A DNA stretch of 26,369 bases from a virus, in the IMG/VR virus record IMGVR_UViG_3300008221_000026, positions 1-26,369 of that record, one strand, 5' to 3'. The position numbers and the translations under genes are program-made. This document shows, one piece after another, positions 6,564 to 13,585 of this stretch (position 1 is the stretch's first letter; each line of letters opens with the position of its first letter). The notes beneath the pieces were generated by a model. The model worked only from the letters and a program-made list of their open reading frames with translations, was not told the DNA's origin and did not search any database.

Positions 6564-6979
6564 ACGTTTCTTATTTTTAAAATTGCTATTGTATCTGAGT
6601 TAAAACACTTGTGGAACTTATCCATTGTGTTTCTGCTGTTAGTTATGTCTATTAATCCATCTTTATCGATGTCTCCTCTGCGTTCTCCTAGAGCTATGCA
6701 GCCGTTTAATTGTCTTGCGTAGTTAGCAGCGTGGAATTTACATTCTGATCGGTTAATGACTCCTTTTACTTCCCATAAGTTTTGTTTGAATCTTTGAGAA
6801 AATTCTAAGTTTAAATGATAGGATCCCTGAGGTATGCAACTAACATTTACTTCGTTGTCCGCCCACTCTCTTTCGATTGATTGGGAGTAAAATAATTCTA
6901 TTCCAAATTCATCATGCACAAAGCACGTGCCTAATGACTGCTTTTCTCCCTGCTCTCTTAAAATTGTAACTGTATTCAT
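6560..6979 (-). CDS. DUF5675 family protein, candidate lysis enzyme
   Basis: The 139-residue protein shows the DUF5675 pattern: IPQGSYHL near 49, an F-x-x-x-WEV stretch near 60-71, HAANYARQLNGCIALGE at 83-99, then GDIDKDGLIDITNS with an acidic, calcium-loop-like Asp set at 103-111. The HxxN...GCI arrangement (His83, Gly93, Cys94) resembles the catalytic HxG...SxGC region of L,D-transpeptidase-type folds, so an action on peptidoglycan is plausible. It lies between two small membrane proteins at the end of the late operon, where an endolysin is expected, and no other endolysin is visible. Family is secure; the enzymatic role is inference. Confidence 0.7.
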   Translation of the reverse strand: MNTVTILREQGEKQSLGTCFVHDEFGIELFYSQSIEREWADNEVNVSCIPQGSYHLNLEFSQRFKQNLWEVKGVINRSECKFHAANYARQLNGCIALGERRGDIDKDGLIDITNSRNTMDKFHKCFNSDTIAILKIRNV

Positions 6980-6995
6980 GTTGTAAAAATACTAA

Positions 6996-7277
6996 TTATG
7001 TAAACAGCGTGAAGAACTTTGCTATTAAAGCACCGCCTTTTGTAGCTCCGAGACTACCCAAACCCAAGCCTGCACTTGTTGCCGCTGCAATCTTGCCCCA
7101 AGGAGTTTTATTATTAACCTTAATTTTCTCAATCTCATTTGTGTTGTTCTTGATGTCAGTGGTGTTTAATTCAATCTGCTCAAAGTATCCTATATTTCTA
7201 TCTAGCTTATCTCCCATTAAAGCATCGTACAGCCTGTCTATCTTTATTGTTAACTTCTCTATGCTTTCATCCTTCAT
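6996..7277 (-). CDS. Coiled-coil plus C-terminal hydrophobic helix, holin-like (XhlA-type layout)
   Basis: From ATG 7277 the protein has 93 residues: a helical, heptad-like region (about 5-55, with IEKLTIKIDRLYDAL and asparagine-rich TDIKNNTNEIEKI) followed by a glycine/alanine-rich hydrophobic tail (about 66-93). This is the layout of XhlA-like holin accessory proteins: coiled coil, then one membrane helix. The frame stays open to 7454, but that extension overlaps the next gene and is basic and cysteine-rich, so I reject it. The DUF5675 gene begins 16 bp downstream. The lysis role rests on layout and position. Confidence 0.55.
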   Translation of the reverse strand: MKDESIEKLTIKIDRLYDALMGDKLDRNIGYFEQIELNTTDIKNNTNEIEKIKVNNKTPWGKIAAATSAGLGLGSLGATKGGALIAKFFTLFT

Positions 7278-7330
7278 TGTGTAGTAGTAGTGTAAGGTTT
7301 TAAGCCTTAGTATTTGCCTTGTAAAGTTAA

Positions 7331-7552
7331 TTAATAATCTGCATAGATTATTGTAAAAGTTTCTTTTGCTTTTAAAATAGTATCTGTGTATGGGTCGGAT
7401 AGGATGAAGTAAAAAGCAGGGACGTTTTCTCCTGCATAACCGTAGGTTGTCCATGCGTTAGTAATGCTTTCGGCAGGAAACGTAATTGAGTTGTTAACTA
7501 ATCTTAACGCTTCTTTTGCTTTATTTTCTGTTGTGAATTTATAACCTTCCAT
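7331..7552 (-). CDS. Small protein downstream of the receptor-binding protein
   Basis: This 73-residue protein (MEGYKFTTENKAKEALRLVN at the start) is mixed alpha/beta in pattern, ends in a tyrosine/isoleucine-rich strand, and has no membrane segment. I do not recognise the family. It begins 3 bp after the stop of the receptor-binding protein gene, where tail phages often carry a small fibre chaperone or a small virion protein. Either is possible. The 53-bp gap to the next gene contains nothing I can name. Confidence 0.5.
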   Translation of the reverse strand: MEGYKFTTENKAKEALRLVNNSITFPAESITNAWTTYGYAGENVPAFYFILSDPYTDTILKAKETFTIIYADY

Positions 7553-7555
7553 GAC

Positions 7556-8419
7556 TTAATAAATTGAGTAAAAATTATTTATTTCTGTTTGCTTTTCTGA
7601 ATAGTCTGTTGTGTTTTCAAAAATAACTAACTCTTGGAAGGTATACATTCCAAACCCGACAGGGTTTGACGATTTAAATCCTAACCCTATAACATTATTA
7701 TCAAAGTTGTAATTAGCGTTTACCGAAAGCAAAAATTGATTATCCGTTTTGGTAAACATTTCTCCCCTTGTAATTGTACTAGATATTGTTTGATTGTTTA
7801 CTTTTGAATTAGTTACAGTGACCTTACCCCCTGCCCCTAACGAAGCCGCAGAATTTCCCGATTGAGCCAAGTAGAATTGATCGCCGCCGCCTGTGTTACT
7901 TCCCAGAATTGCGCTTTTATTCCCGTTGTTATACCCAACATAATAAACACCCTTAACCGTAGCTCCATCATTAGGAGCGTATGCGGACAAATACCCTCCG
8001 TCATCGTTTGCACTTCTTTCAATGCAAGGCTTGTCGTTAAGATTAATAATACTTCCGCTGTTAGCTATTTTGCCTTGAAGATTAGCCGTTGCTTGAACCA
8101 TATTGTTAGAACCGCTTTGGTCATAAATAACGGTTACAAATCCGTCTCCGCTACCCACAAAAGAAAGTAAAGAAACTGTATCTAATTCATTATTAACAAA
8201 TCCAATATCTTGTTCTGTGTTGTCTGCTCTACGTACTCGAATTGCTGAACCTGTGTAAGCAGTTCTTAATCTTCTAAGCGAGAACGCTGCTGCTGCGTTA
8301 GGGTAAGCATCTAATAATCCAGTAAATGAATTCCAAACCAAATTAGTTCCTAAGTAAACTTTAGAAACTTGATTGTTTCCAATCTTACAATTAGCAATGT
8401 CGTTAGTTCCTATCTTCAT
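7556..8419 (-). CDS. Receptor-binding tail protein with arabinofuranosidase B-like beta-sandwich
   Basis: The 287-residue protein starts with a short tail-anchor-like segment (MKIGTNDIANCKIGNNQ, then VYLGTNLVW, residues 1-29) of a kind common to Bacteroidota phage tail proteins. From about residue 43 it shows the catalytic-sandwich pattern of GH54 alpha-L-arabinofuranosidase B: LRRLRTAYTG, IRVRRADNTEQDIGF, then VIYDQSGSNN near 98-106. The fold is lectin-like; in phages it usually acts as a carbohydrate-binding head. I cannot confirm the catalytic residues, so binding is safer than cleavage. It is coupled to the fibre gene by TAATG, which suggests that it forms the fibre tip and determines host range. 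Confidence 0.7.
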   Translation of the reverse strand: MKIGTNDIANCKIGNNQVSKVYLGTNLVWNSFTGLLDAYPNAAAAFSLRRLRTAYTGSAIRVRRADNTEQDIGFVNNELDTVSLLSFVGSGDGFVTVIYDQSGSNNMVQATANLQGKIANSGSIINLNDKPCIERSANDDGGYLSAYAPNDGATVKGVYYVGYNNGNKSAILGSNTGGGDQFYLAQSGNSAASLGAGGKVTVTNSKVNNQTISSTITRGEMFTKTDNQFLLSVNANYNFDNNVIGLGFKSSNPVGFGMYTFQELVIFENTTDYSEKQTEINNFYSIY

Positions 8420-9171
8420 TATACTATAAAGTAAATGGTTGTTGCAACAGGTGTTAAAGCATCATACTCTGCTTGTGTTACACTTGCCAAAGAGTTAATA
8501 GTGTAAGTTGACCCTACACTTTTGTCTATTTTATTTCCAATACTTGTAAGATTAGTTGCCACCCCCGAAGAATTGGTTGCAATGTTAGTTGTATTAGTTG
8601 CAATACTAACGCCATTAGCAGCTATGTCTGTCACGTTACCACTTATACCAGTTACGTTAGTGGCTATATTAGTTGAGTTTGTTGCAATGTTCGTTGTGTT
8701 GTTCCCTACATTAGTTGTGTTTGTTCCAATATTGGTTGTGTTCGTTGCAATGTTAGTAACATTAGTCGCAACCCCTGAAGTGTTAGTTGCAATATTTGTA
8801 GAGTTAGTTGCAATACTCGTGGTGTTAGTTCCAATACTTGTAAGATTTGAAGACACCCCCGAAGCGTTAGTTCCAATACTTGACAGGTTGGCTGATATTC
8901 CTGTTGAATTTGTTGAAATGTTACTTTGATTAGTTGCAACTGCTGATGTGTTAGTTCCAATATTGGTAACATTAGTTGCAATATTCGTGTCTGCTGTTGA
9001 AAGCCCTGTTGATAAAGTAGAAATGTCTACCTTATTAGTGTTAATCTCTCCTGCGTGTTGGTTGACTACCGTCTTAACTTCGTTGGCATCTTGAAATCGG
9101 TACTTTTTAACAACAGGTAAAGCGTTAGCCAATCCCTGTTCTTTGTCTGTGTATGTAATTAAATCTGCCAT
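8419..9171 (-). CDS. Heptad-repeat tail fibre stalk protein
   Basis: The 250-residue protein has a short N-terminal attachment region (1-40) and then about 22 uninterrupted 7-residue repeats (residues 64-217) of the form [I/V]-x-x-N-[T/S/V]-x-x, such as IATNTTN and IGTNTTN. Ile or Val fills the a position and Asn the d position of every heptad. This is the pattern known from trimeric autotransporter stalks, where d-position Asn residues bind anions inside a trimeric coiled coil. The C-terminal 26 residues (with VTQAEYDAL and IYFIV) form a small beta cap of a type frequent at the ends of phage fibres. It should be a trimeric rod holding the receptor-binding protein encoded next. Confidence 0.75.
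   Translation of the reverse strand: MADLITYTDKEQGLANALPVVKKYRFQDANEVKTVVNQHAGEINTNKVDISTLSTGLSTADTNIATNVTNIGTNTSAVATNQSNISTNSTGISANLSSIGTNASGVSSNLTSIGTNTTSIATNSTNIATNTSGVATNVTNIATNTTNIGTNTTNVGNNTTNIATNSTNIATNVTGISGNVTDIAANGVSIATNTTNIATNSSGVATNLTSIGNKIDKSVGSTYTINSLASVTQAEYDALTPVATTIYFIV
8521..8982 (-). repeat. 21-bp tandem repeats coding the fibre heptads
   Basis: About 22 degenerate direct copies of a 21-bp unit lie head to tail inside the fibre gene; each encodes one heptad with the core ATNACN or GTNACN. Copies differ at many third positions, so the protein pattern is better conserved than the DNA. Unequal recombination between copies could lengthen or shorten the fibre in 7-residue steps. 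The several long open frames on both strands here are artefacts of the repeat. Confidence 0.85.
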
Positions 9172-9173
9172 TT

Positions 9174-9719
9174 TTAAATATCGTAAACTTTATTTGTAGA
9201 ATAGGTAGTGCCTTGACTTGTGTATACTTTGCTTGTGTTGGAAGGAACGTAGTTGGGTGTGCTGTTTATCAATTCAGGAAAACTTGAATAGTTAGTTGTT
9301 AAATATCTCTTTACTTGATTTTCATAAAACACCATTGATGCTTCTGCTGCTCTTTGCATACTTGATAATTGCCCATCATCAATACTCGACACCTCATCTG
9401 TGTCTCCTACGCTAATTGTAGCTGCTCCTATCTTGTATAACATCCTTGGCAATGCCATTACGTAGGTTTGCCATATTACCATCTTTAAAACGCTTGCTTT
9501 GTCTGAGTCGTATAATTCTTGGTACTTTGCATCTAATGTTCCACCATTATAATCATTCTTCAGCTTAATCATTAACGCTGTCCCTAAAACGTTTTGAGCT
9601 GCCAAATCCGTAGATTGAATAATTGCAGGAGTTAATATTTCAGCTGTGAAACTTTCGCTTGATGCAGTGTAAAATCTGAAGTCATCAACACCAATTAGTA
9701 AAGGAATAGTTATTGCCAT
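9174..9719 (-). CDS. DUF6712-type virion protein, possible connector
   Basis: The 181-residue protein matches the pattern of DUF6712 proteins from Bacteroidota phages: a helical N-terminal region beginning IPLLIGVDDFRFYTAS, an aromatic middle (VIWQTYVMALPRM near 80-92), and a Ser/Thr/Tyr-rich C-terminus. The helical arrangement with an early conserved Asp recalls head-tail connector proteins of the gp6/gp15 class. It lies between the portal-fusion gene and the fibre gene, 6 bp from the portal stop, which supports a connector role. Family is fairly likely; role is inferred. Confidence 0.6.
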   Translation of the reverse strand: MAITIPLLIGVDDFRFYTASSESFTAEILTPAIIQSTDLAAQNVLGTALMIKLKNDYNGGTLDAKYQELYDSDKASVLKMVIWQTYVMALPRMLYKIGAATISVGDTDEVSSIDDGQLSSMQRAAEASMVFYENQVKRYLTTNYSSFPELINSTPNYVPSNTSKVYTSQGTTYSTNKVYDI

Positions 9720-9725
9720 GTCTTT

Positions 9726-11435
9726 TTATTTTGGGTAAGCTCCGTTCAGGGGCATATCTTTAGGTGCTTTCTTTGCATCTCGGTAAGCTGATCCTGTTGG
9801 TTTCTTTTTGCTTGGGATATTCTTTACAATTTTACCTCTCGAAATATAAAGTTCAGTTTTTGACTTCATCCGGTAAAGTTCTTCTTGCCAATAGTGTCCA
9901 CATTGAACACCGCCTTTATACCTAAAAAGTGAGTAGTTTTGACCGTTATGACCAAAATTATTATTCACTCCTTGCTCTGATGCTGTATCAATATCTTCCT
10001 TTCTATACACAACACCTCTTCCTGTTCTGCTCATCATTTTTGAGCAAAACTTTCTACTGTTTGCCGAAGCATATTTTTGTTGATAACTGTAACGAATTTT
10101 ATAATAGTCTTTGTCTAAGTTGCTCTCTTTGTTAGGTCTTGAAGTAACAAAGTCTTTTAACTTTTCGATGGTTGTTAAGTTCTGCTTGATTAAGCTATTA
10201 GCCCAATCTTCTGTACTTTCTCCATTCTCTTCTCTAACATCTACTAACTCCCATTCATCCAAGTCTATTGCTTCGCCAACTTCTAAAGCGTCTAACATTG
10301 ATTGGTCATCAAAGTCTTTCTCTTCTTTTACTTTCTCTAAAGTAATTGCGTTGCTTAAATCTTCATCAGTTACAACTGTCTCTTCTGCTACTTCTCTAAA
10401 TGATACGTTCTCAATTTCTAATTCTGCAAATATTGGTTGTAGGATCTCTAGTAATTGTTGTCTTCTTGGTTCTATAATCTTAACCCTCATTCGCTCCGTA
10501 GCATAAGCAAGCTCTTCCGTTTCACTTGTAAAACCTGCACCCTTAGAATTAAGTCCACTAATCAAGTTTGCCGATGGTATTCTAAAGGCTTTTAATATTC
10601 CAATCTCAGAGGTTGCGTGTTGTCCTTCGTAAACTTTGTCAATTCCTGTCATGTTAGGAGTTGAGAAAGTAGGAGCGTTTCCACCTTCCCTGTAATAAGT
10701 AGTAATTACCTTACCTGCATTTGCCGCTCCTGTCGTTTGGGCTTGTGTTTCAATTGCATCTCTTCGGTCCGTCTCAGCGTCTCCGCTTGATTCTTTACTA
10801 ACAACCATTGAAGGGAACATCCCCTGCTGCGCTCCATGGTTATGCATCATGTATATTGCAATCTCTAGTTCAATTGCATCTGTTGCACTAAGGTATCTGG
10901 GGCGACCGTAAGGAGTGTTAAACGTTCCACTATCATAATAGTACAAAAGGCTTTTTTCGTCCTCGTTATTGTAGCTGTTTATGTAAGAATTGCTGTACTT
11001 ATAAAGTGAGCTTGTGGGATTCCAATCTTCTCTGTAAGCGAATTGGTCGGGTGTTCCGTCATTTAAATGAGTGACTCTAAAGTGAGCAACATTGATATTC
11101 TCAACTGCTGTGATATTCTTTAATGGGTTTCTTCTAATCTCAATCGAAACGCTTTCTTGAGAGATTAGCCCGGTAGCCATAGCCGTAACACTTTTCTTTT
11201 TAAAAAACTCTTTAAGCCTTGCCGCTTGTTCTTTGTCGGGACAGGTTAAACCCATAGCGACAACATCTTGCGCAATGTCATCAATTATACACTGAAGGGT
11301 AGGAGAGTTATTAGAAAGACTATTAAGATAATTGCTGAATAAATTATCGTATGCGTTTGGGTAGAATGTCCCTGACTTCCTTTGTCCTTGGACTGCATTA
11401 GTTTTGTATCTTGAAAGTTGTATCTTGTCAATCAT
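9726..11435 (-). CDS. Portal protein with C-terminal Cys/His domain fusion
   Basis: Residues about 1-345 fit a phage portal: an N-terminal wing with NNSPTLQCIIDDIAQDV near 43-59, a middle beta region, and the stem/crown pattern with FRIPSANLISGLNSKGAGF, a run of glutamates and IIEPRRQQLLEILQPIF. Portals form the dodecameric ring through which DNA enters and leaves the head. After an acidic linker (about 355-445), residues 448-520 form a separate domain with SRKFCSKMM (Cys464) and YKGGVQCGHYW (Cys512, His514), probably metal-binding and known as a module in Bacteroidota phage head proteins. The C-terminal 50 residues are basic. The ATG overlaps the upstream stop as ATGA. Portal call is strong; the tail domain's function is unknown. 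Confidence 0.75.
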   Translation of the reverse strand: MIDKIQLSRYKTNAVQGQRKSGTFYPNAYDNLFSNYLNSLSNNSPTLQCIIDDIAQDVVAMGLTCPDKEQAARLKEFFKKKSVTAMATGLISQESVSIEIRRNPLKNITAVENINVAHFRVTHLNDGTPDQFAYREDWNPTSSLYKYSNSYINSYNNEDEKSLLYYYDSGTFNTPYGRPRYLSATDAIELEIAIYMMHNHGAQQGMFPSMVVSKESSGDAETDRRDAIETQAQTTGAANAGKVITTYYREGGNAPTFSTPNMTGIDKVYEGQHATSEIGILKAFRIPSANLISGLNSKGAGFTSETEELAYATERMRVKIIEPRRQQLLEILQPIFAELEIENVSFREVAEETVVTDEDLSNAITLEKVKEEKDFDDQSMLDALEVGEAIDLDEWELVDVREENGESTEDWANSLIKQNLTTIEKLKDFVTSRPNKESNLDKDYYKIRYSYQQKYASANSRKFCSKMMSRTGRGVVYRKEDIDTASEQGVNNNFGHNGQNYSLFRYKGGVQCGHYWQEELYRMKSKTELYISRGKIVKNIPSKKKPTGSAYRDAKKAPKDMPLNGAYPK

Positions 11436-11752
11436 GCTAATGCGAAGTCTAAAGTGTAATCAAATTGGGTTATTGATGAATCAGTTTTGATAAATCTAAC
11501 CTCTCCAACCTTTAATATTGTGTTTGATTGTTCAATCGTGTAAAGATAGGTATCATCTATCAATTGTGAAGTGTCAGAACTATCTAAGCCAAAGGAATAA
11601 TAACCTTCGCTGATTGTTGTAATAACTGAATCAAACGAAAGAGAAGGGCGAGAAGGACTGTTAAGCTGTAACGTGATAGCTGTGCCAGTGACGTTACTTT
11701 GATTTAGTCTTACTCTTACTGTTACTGCTTCGCTTGACGTTATTGTTATCAC
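11432..11752 (-). CDS. Small beta-rich virion protein upstream of portal
   Basis: The 106-residue product has alternating hydrophobic strands (VTVRVRLNQSNV, AITLQLNSP, then YTIEQSNTILKVGEVRFI), like a small Ig-like or baseplate-upper-type sandwich. No other Met occurs in the frame, and a stop lies directly before the first usable codon, so translation must start at the GTG at 11752 or another weak codon. It overlaps the 3' end of the preceding small gene by 59 nt and the portal start as ATGA. Such domains occur in neck, stopper or baseplate proteins; the family is not identified. Confidence 0.6.
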   Translation of the reverse strand: MITITSSEAVTVRVRLNQSNVTGTAITLQLNSPSRPSLSFDSVITTISEGYYSFGLDSSDTSQLIDDTYLYTIEQSNTILKVGEVRFIKTDSSITQFDYTLDFALA

Positions 11753-11873
11753 TTATAATGCCTTTTAATTCAGGGTATTTTTTAAAAACCCAACTAATTC
11801 CTTTTAAAGTGGTCGAGTCTGTAACTTCAAACTCGACCTCTTTATGATAATATTTACCTTTTCTTAGAGCCAT
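11694..11873 (-). CDS. Small basic-tailed protein (59 residues)
   Basis: Starting at ATG 11873 (MALRKGKYYHKEVEFEV) the protein has a beta-like N-terminus, a helix with FKKYPELKGII, and a Ser/Lys-rich basic tail (KRSSNSKSKTKSK). An upstream Met at 11909 would deepen the overlap with the preceding gene and is less likely. It overlaps the genes on both sides in different frames (20 nt and 59 nt). Its layout resembles the next small protein upstream (11854-12069), which has the similar helix FLKDHPEFKEKLT and also a basic tail, so the two may be distant duplicates. Role unknown; a capsid or DNA-contacting accessory is possible. Confidence 0.5.
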   Translation of the reverse strand: MALRKGKYYHKEVEFEVTDSTTLKGISWVFKKYPELKGIISDNNNVKRSSNSKSKTKSK

Positions 11874-12069
11874 TTGATTTAGCTTTAACAACAGGCTTGA
11901 CATATTCAATGCCCATTAATTTATATTGAGACATTACCGCTATTTCATTGGTAAGTTTCTCTTTAAATTCGGGATGGTCTTTTAAAAACGATTCAACGTC
12001 TGCCTTTTTAGTTGTTGCATCAATAGTCAATTGAGACTTTGAGCCGATAAATGTTCCGAATAAATACAT
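11854..12069 (-). CDS. Small protein with basic tail, possible head accessory
   Basis: The 71-residue protein starts MYLFGTFIGSKSQLTID, has a helix containing SFLKDHPEFKEKLTNEI, and ends in a lysine-rich tail (KAKSNGSKKR). It begins 1 bp after the stop of the 177-residue virion protein. It shares a strand-helix-basic-tail layout and the PE[F/L]K motif with the protein encoded at 11694-11873. Proteins of this size between capsid and portal genes are usually head completion or decoration factors, but no family is recognised. Confidence 0.5.
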   Translation of the reverse strand: MYLFGTFIGSKSQLTIDATTKKADVESFLKDHPEFKEKLTNEIAVMSQYKLMGIEYVKPVVKAKSNGSKKR

Positions 12070-12070
12070 A

Positions 12071-12604
12071 TTAAGAAGGTTCTGTAACTGTGAATGCTGC
12101 CGTAAATCCGCTAAACAGAACTGTTTGCATTGGCGCTGTTGCTTCTTCAGTCAATGTCAAAGTAACTCCTTTAGGATCTGAAAGATTAACTCCTGCTGTT
12201 CCTGCGTCTCCACCGGTTAAAGTCATTCCTCTTTGTTCGCCCATGTAAGTATAATTTCCATTTACCCACTTAACCAAAACCTCTGTTTTTCCTTTGATAA
12301 TATTCTCAACCAAAACAACTGTTGAAGCAGTATAATTATCAATTTTAAATTCTAAAGTTCTGTCAAACTTGAAAGCGTTAGATGTCGCTTCTGAAGTTAT
12401 TGGATTGGTTATTGATGTCGTGTTGAATACAGGGATGATATGGTAAGCCGTACCACCTGTTCCTGAGAAAGTAGCTACTCCATCTGCAACAGCAATAGTG
12501 ACTTCTGTGGCTTGTCTTGCCGTTCGGTCAATTAGATAAATTGAGTCAATTCCTGAAGGAGTCGCACAACCGGGCTTTGATGCTGATAATGTTAATGTAC
12601 ACAT
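12071..12604 (-). CDS. Virion structural protein, possible tail tube or capsid-associated
   Basis: The 177-residue protein is almost wholly beta-strand in pattern, rich in Thr, Ala and Gly, with two close cysteines near the start (CTLTLSASKPGC, 2-13). The C-terminal half, with NYTYMGEQRGMTLTGGDAG and then GVTLTLTEEATAP, resembles the strand-loop pattern of phage tail-tube and decoration proteins. It is the first gene after the capsid gene, from which it is separated by a 50-bp gap holding a GC-rich hairpin. A structural role is likely; tail tube is my preferred guess, capsid decoration the alternative. Confidence 0.6.
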   Translation of the reverse strand: MCTLTLSASKPGCATPSGIDSIYLIDRTARQATEVTIAVADGVATFSGTGGTAYHIIPVFNTTSITNPITSEATSNAFKFDRTLEFKIDNYTASTVVLVENIIKGKTEVLVKWVNGNYTYMGEQRGMTLTGGDAGTAGVNLSDPKGVTLTLTEEATAPMQTVLFSGFTAAFTVTEPS

Positions 12605-12626
12605 TATAATTTGTTTTAAAAATGAA

Positions 12627-12648
12627 GGGGAGGATTTGACTCCTCCCC
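12627..12648 (-). terminator. GC-rich hairpin after the capsid gene (attenuator or processing site)
   Basis: Perfect 8-bp stem GGGGAGGA / TCCTCCCC with a 6-nt loop, 6 bp past the capsid stop. On the minus strand it is followed by TTCATTTTT, an interrupted T-run, so termination would be partial. It could lower transcription of the following genes or protect the capsid mRNA end, both useful where the capsid is needed in large excess. Confidence 0.6.
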
Positions 12649-12654
12649 GTTATA

Positions 12655-13584
12655 TTATAGAGTGTTTTCCATCGTTACCCAATCAGTTGTAACCAATCCC
12701 GATCCATAACCGAAAGAACCAAATATGTTTGCTTGGTTTTTTAAGTTTTCTTTCTGATCAATTACGTCTAATGAAATAACGTCACTTGGTGCTGATGGTA
12801 ATCCAATACCTAAGTTAGAAGTCTTACCCAATAGTATCCAATAAGGATTTAAGTTAGGCACAACTTTTAATCCAAATCCACCAAAGTTAGTTGGCTCGGA
12901 AGAAAGTACTGCATTATTTTGAGTTTGCAAACTTCTTCTATATGCCCACTCAGTTGCAGGGGATACGTGAAAGAAAACATCTGCTTGCTCATTTAATAAA
13001 GCAACAGGCACTTTGTCAACCATTGCATTAAACTTTGCTTGGATAGTTGCAGGGTCAGTCAATGATGCTCCTGCTGCTATAATTTGAGCCGTCTTAGAAG
13101 CTGCTGTCAACTTGTCAATAGCTAACTTTACAAATCCGTTAATTGTTCCTGCGATGTCTCCTGTTGCTCCTGCGTTAGAACTCCATAATTCAGATTCAAC
13201 GGTTTTCAATGCTTGCTCTGTAATGTTAAGCACCATTGCTACCTTTAACTCTTCAGGAACACCCATTGCGTGGATATTTGCTACTGCATCTTTCCACTCA
13301 GTGTTTTTAAACAAATCGTAAGGGATAGGCAAGTTGATTGACTTTTTGTCAATTGTAAACTCGGTGTCCGAAATCGCTGCGTTACCTTGTTCGCCCGGTG
13401 CTGTTGCATAAGCTTGAACGATACCGCCTGTTGTCATTTCCCACATAGAGAACTTGTCTCTTGTGCCTTGTACTTGCTTGATACCAAATGATGGATCAAA
13501 TGATGCCGCCTTTAAGACAGCATTTAAAAAGACCTCTTCAACTCTGTTGATTGAATCGGACGCTTGTGTGATTGCTACTGCCAT
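12655..13584 (-). CDS. Major capsid protein, HK97-like fold
   Basis: The 309-residue protein follows the protease-scaffold gene by 1 bp, the standard place for the major capsid protein. Its pattern fits an HK97-type shell protein of Bacteroidota phages: an N-terminal helix region, a beta region around 45-90 (FSMWEMTTGGIVQAY), a long helical A-domain spine (about 100-165), a second helical part with FHVSPATEWAYRRSL near 206-220, and a C-terminal strand region ending YGSGLVTTDWVTMENTL. There is no long delta domain, so assembly depends on the separate scaffold in the preceding gene. The hairpin directly downstream fits high expression. Confidence 0.8.
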   Translation of the reverse strand: MAVAITQASDSINRVEEVFLNAVLKAASFDPSFGIKQVQGTRDKFSMWEMTTGGIVQAYATAPGEQGNAAISDTEFTIDKKSINLPIPYDLFKNTEWKDAVANIHAMGVPEELKVAMVLNITEQALKTVESELWSSNAGATGDIAGTINGFVKLAIDKLTAASKTAQIIAAGASLTDPATIQAKFNAMVDKVPVALLNEQADVFFHVSPATEWAYRRSLQTQNNAVLSSEPTNFGGFGLKVVPNLNPYWILLGKTSNLGIGLPSAPSDVISLDVIDQKENLKNQANIFGSFGYGSGLVTTDWVTMENTL

Positions 13585-13585
13585 T

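Noticed and set aside
7278-7454. Longer start for the holin-like gene (7454)
   Set aside because: It overlaps the upstream gene by over 100 nt and adds a basic, cysteine-rich segment with no match to the layout.
8522-8981. Long open frames on both strands (8522-8929 plus, 8706-8981 minus)
   Set aside because: They arise from the 21-bp in-frame repeats of the fibre gene; products are low-complexity and unlike any protein.
8521-8982. Tandem repeats that could suggest a CRISPR array
   Set aside because: Units are 21 bp, head to tail without spacers, degenerate, and inside a coding frame.
11694-11752. Programmed frameshift between the small head gene and the GTG-started gene
   Set aside because: No slippery X-XXY-YYZ site in the 59-nt overlap.
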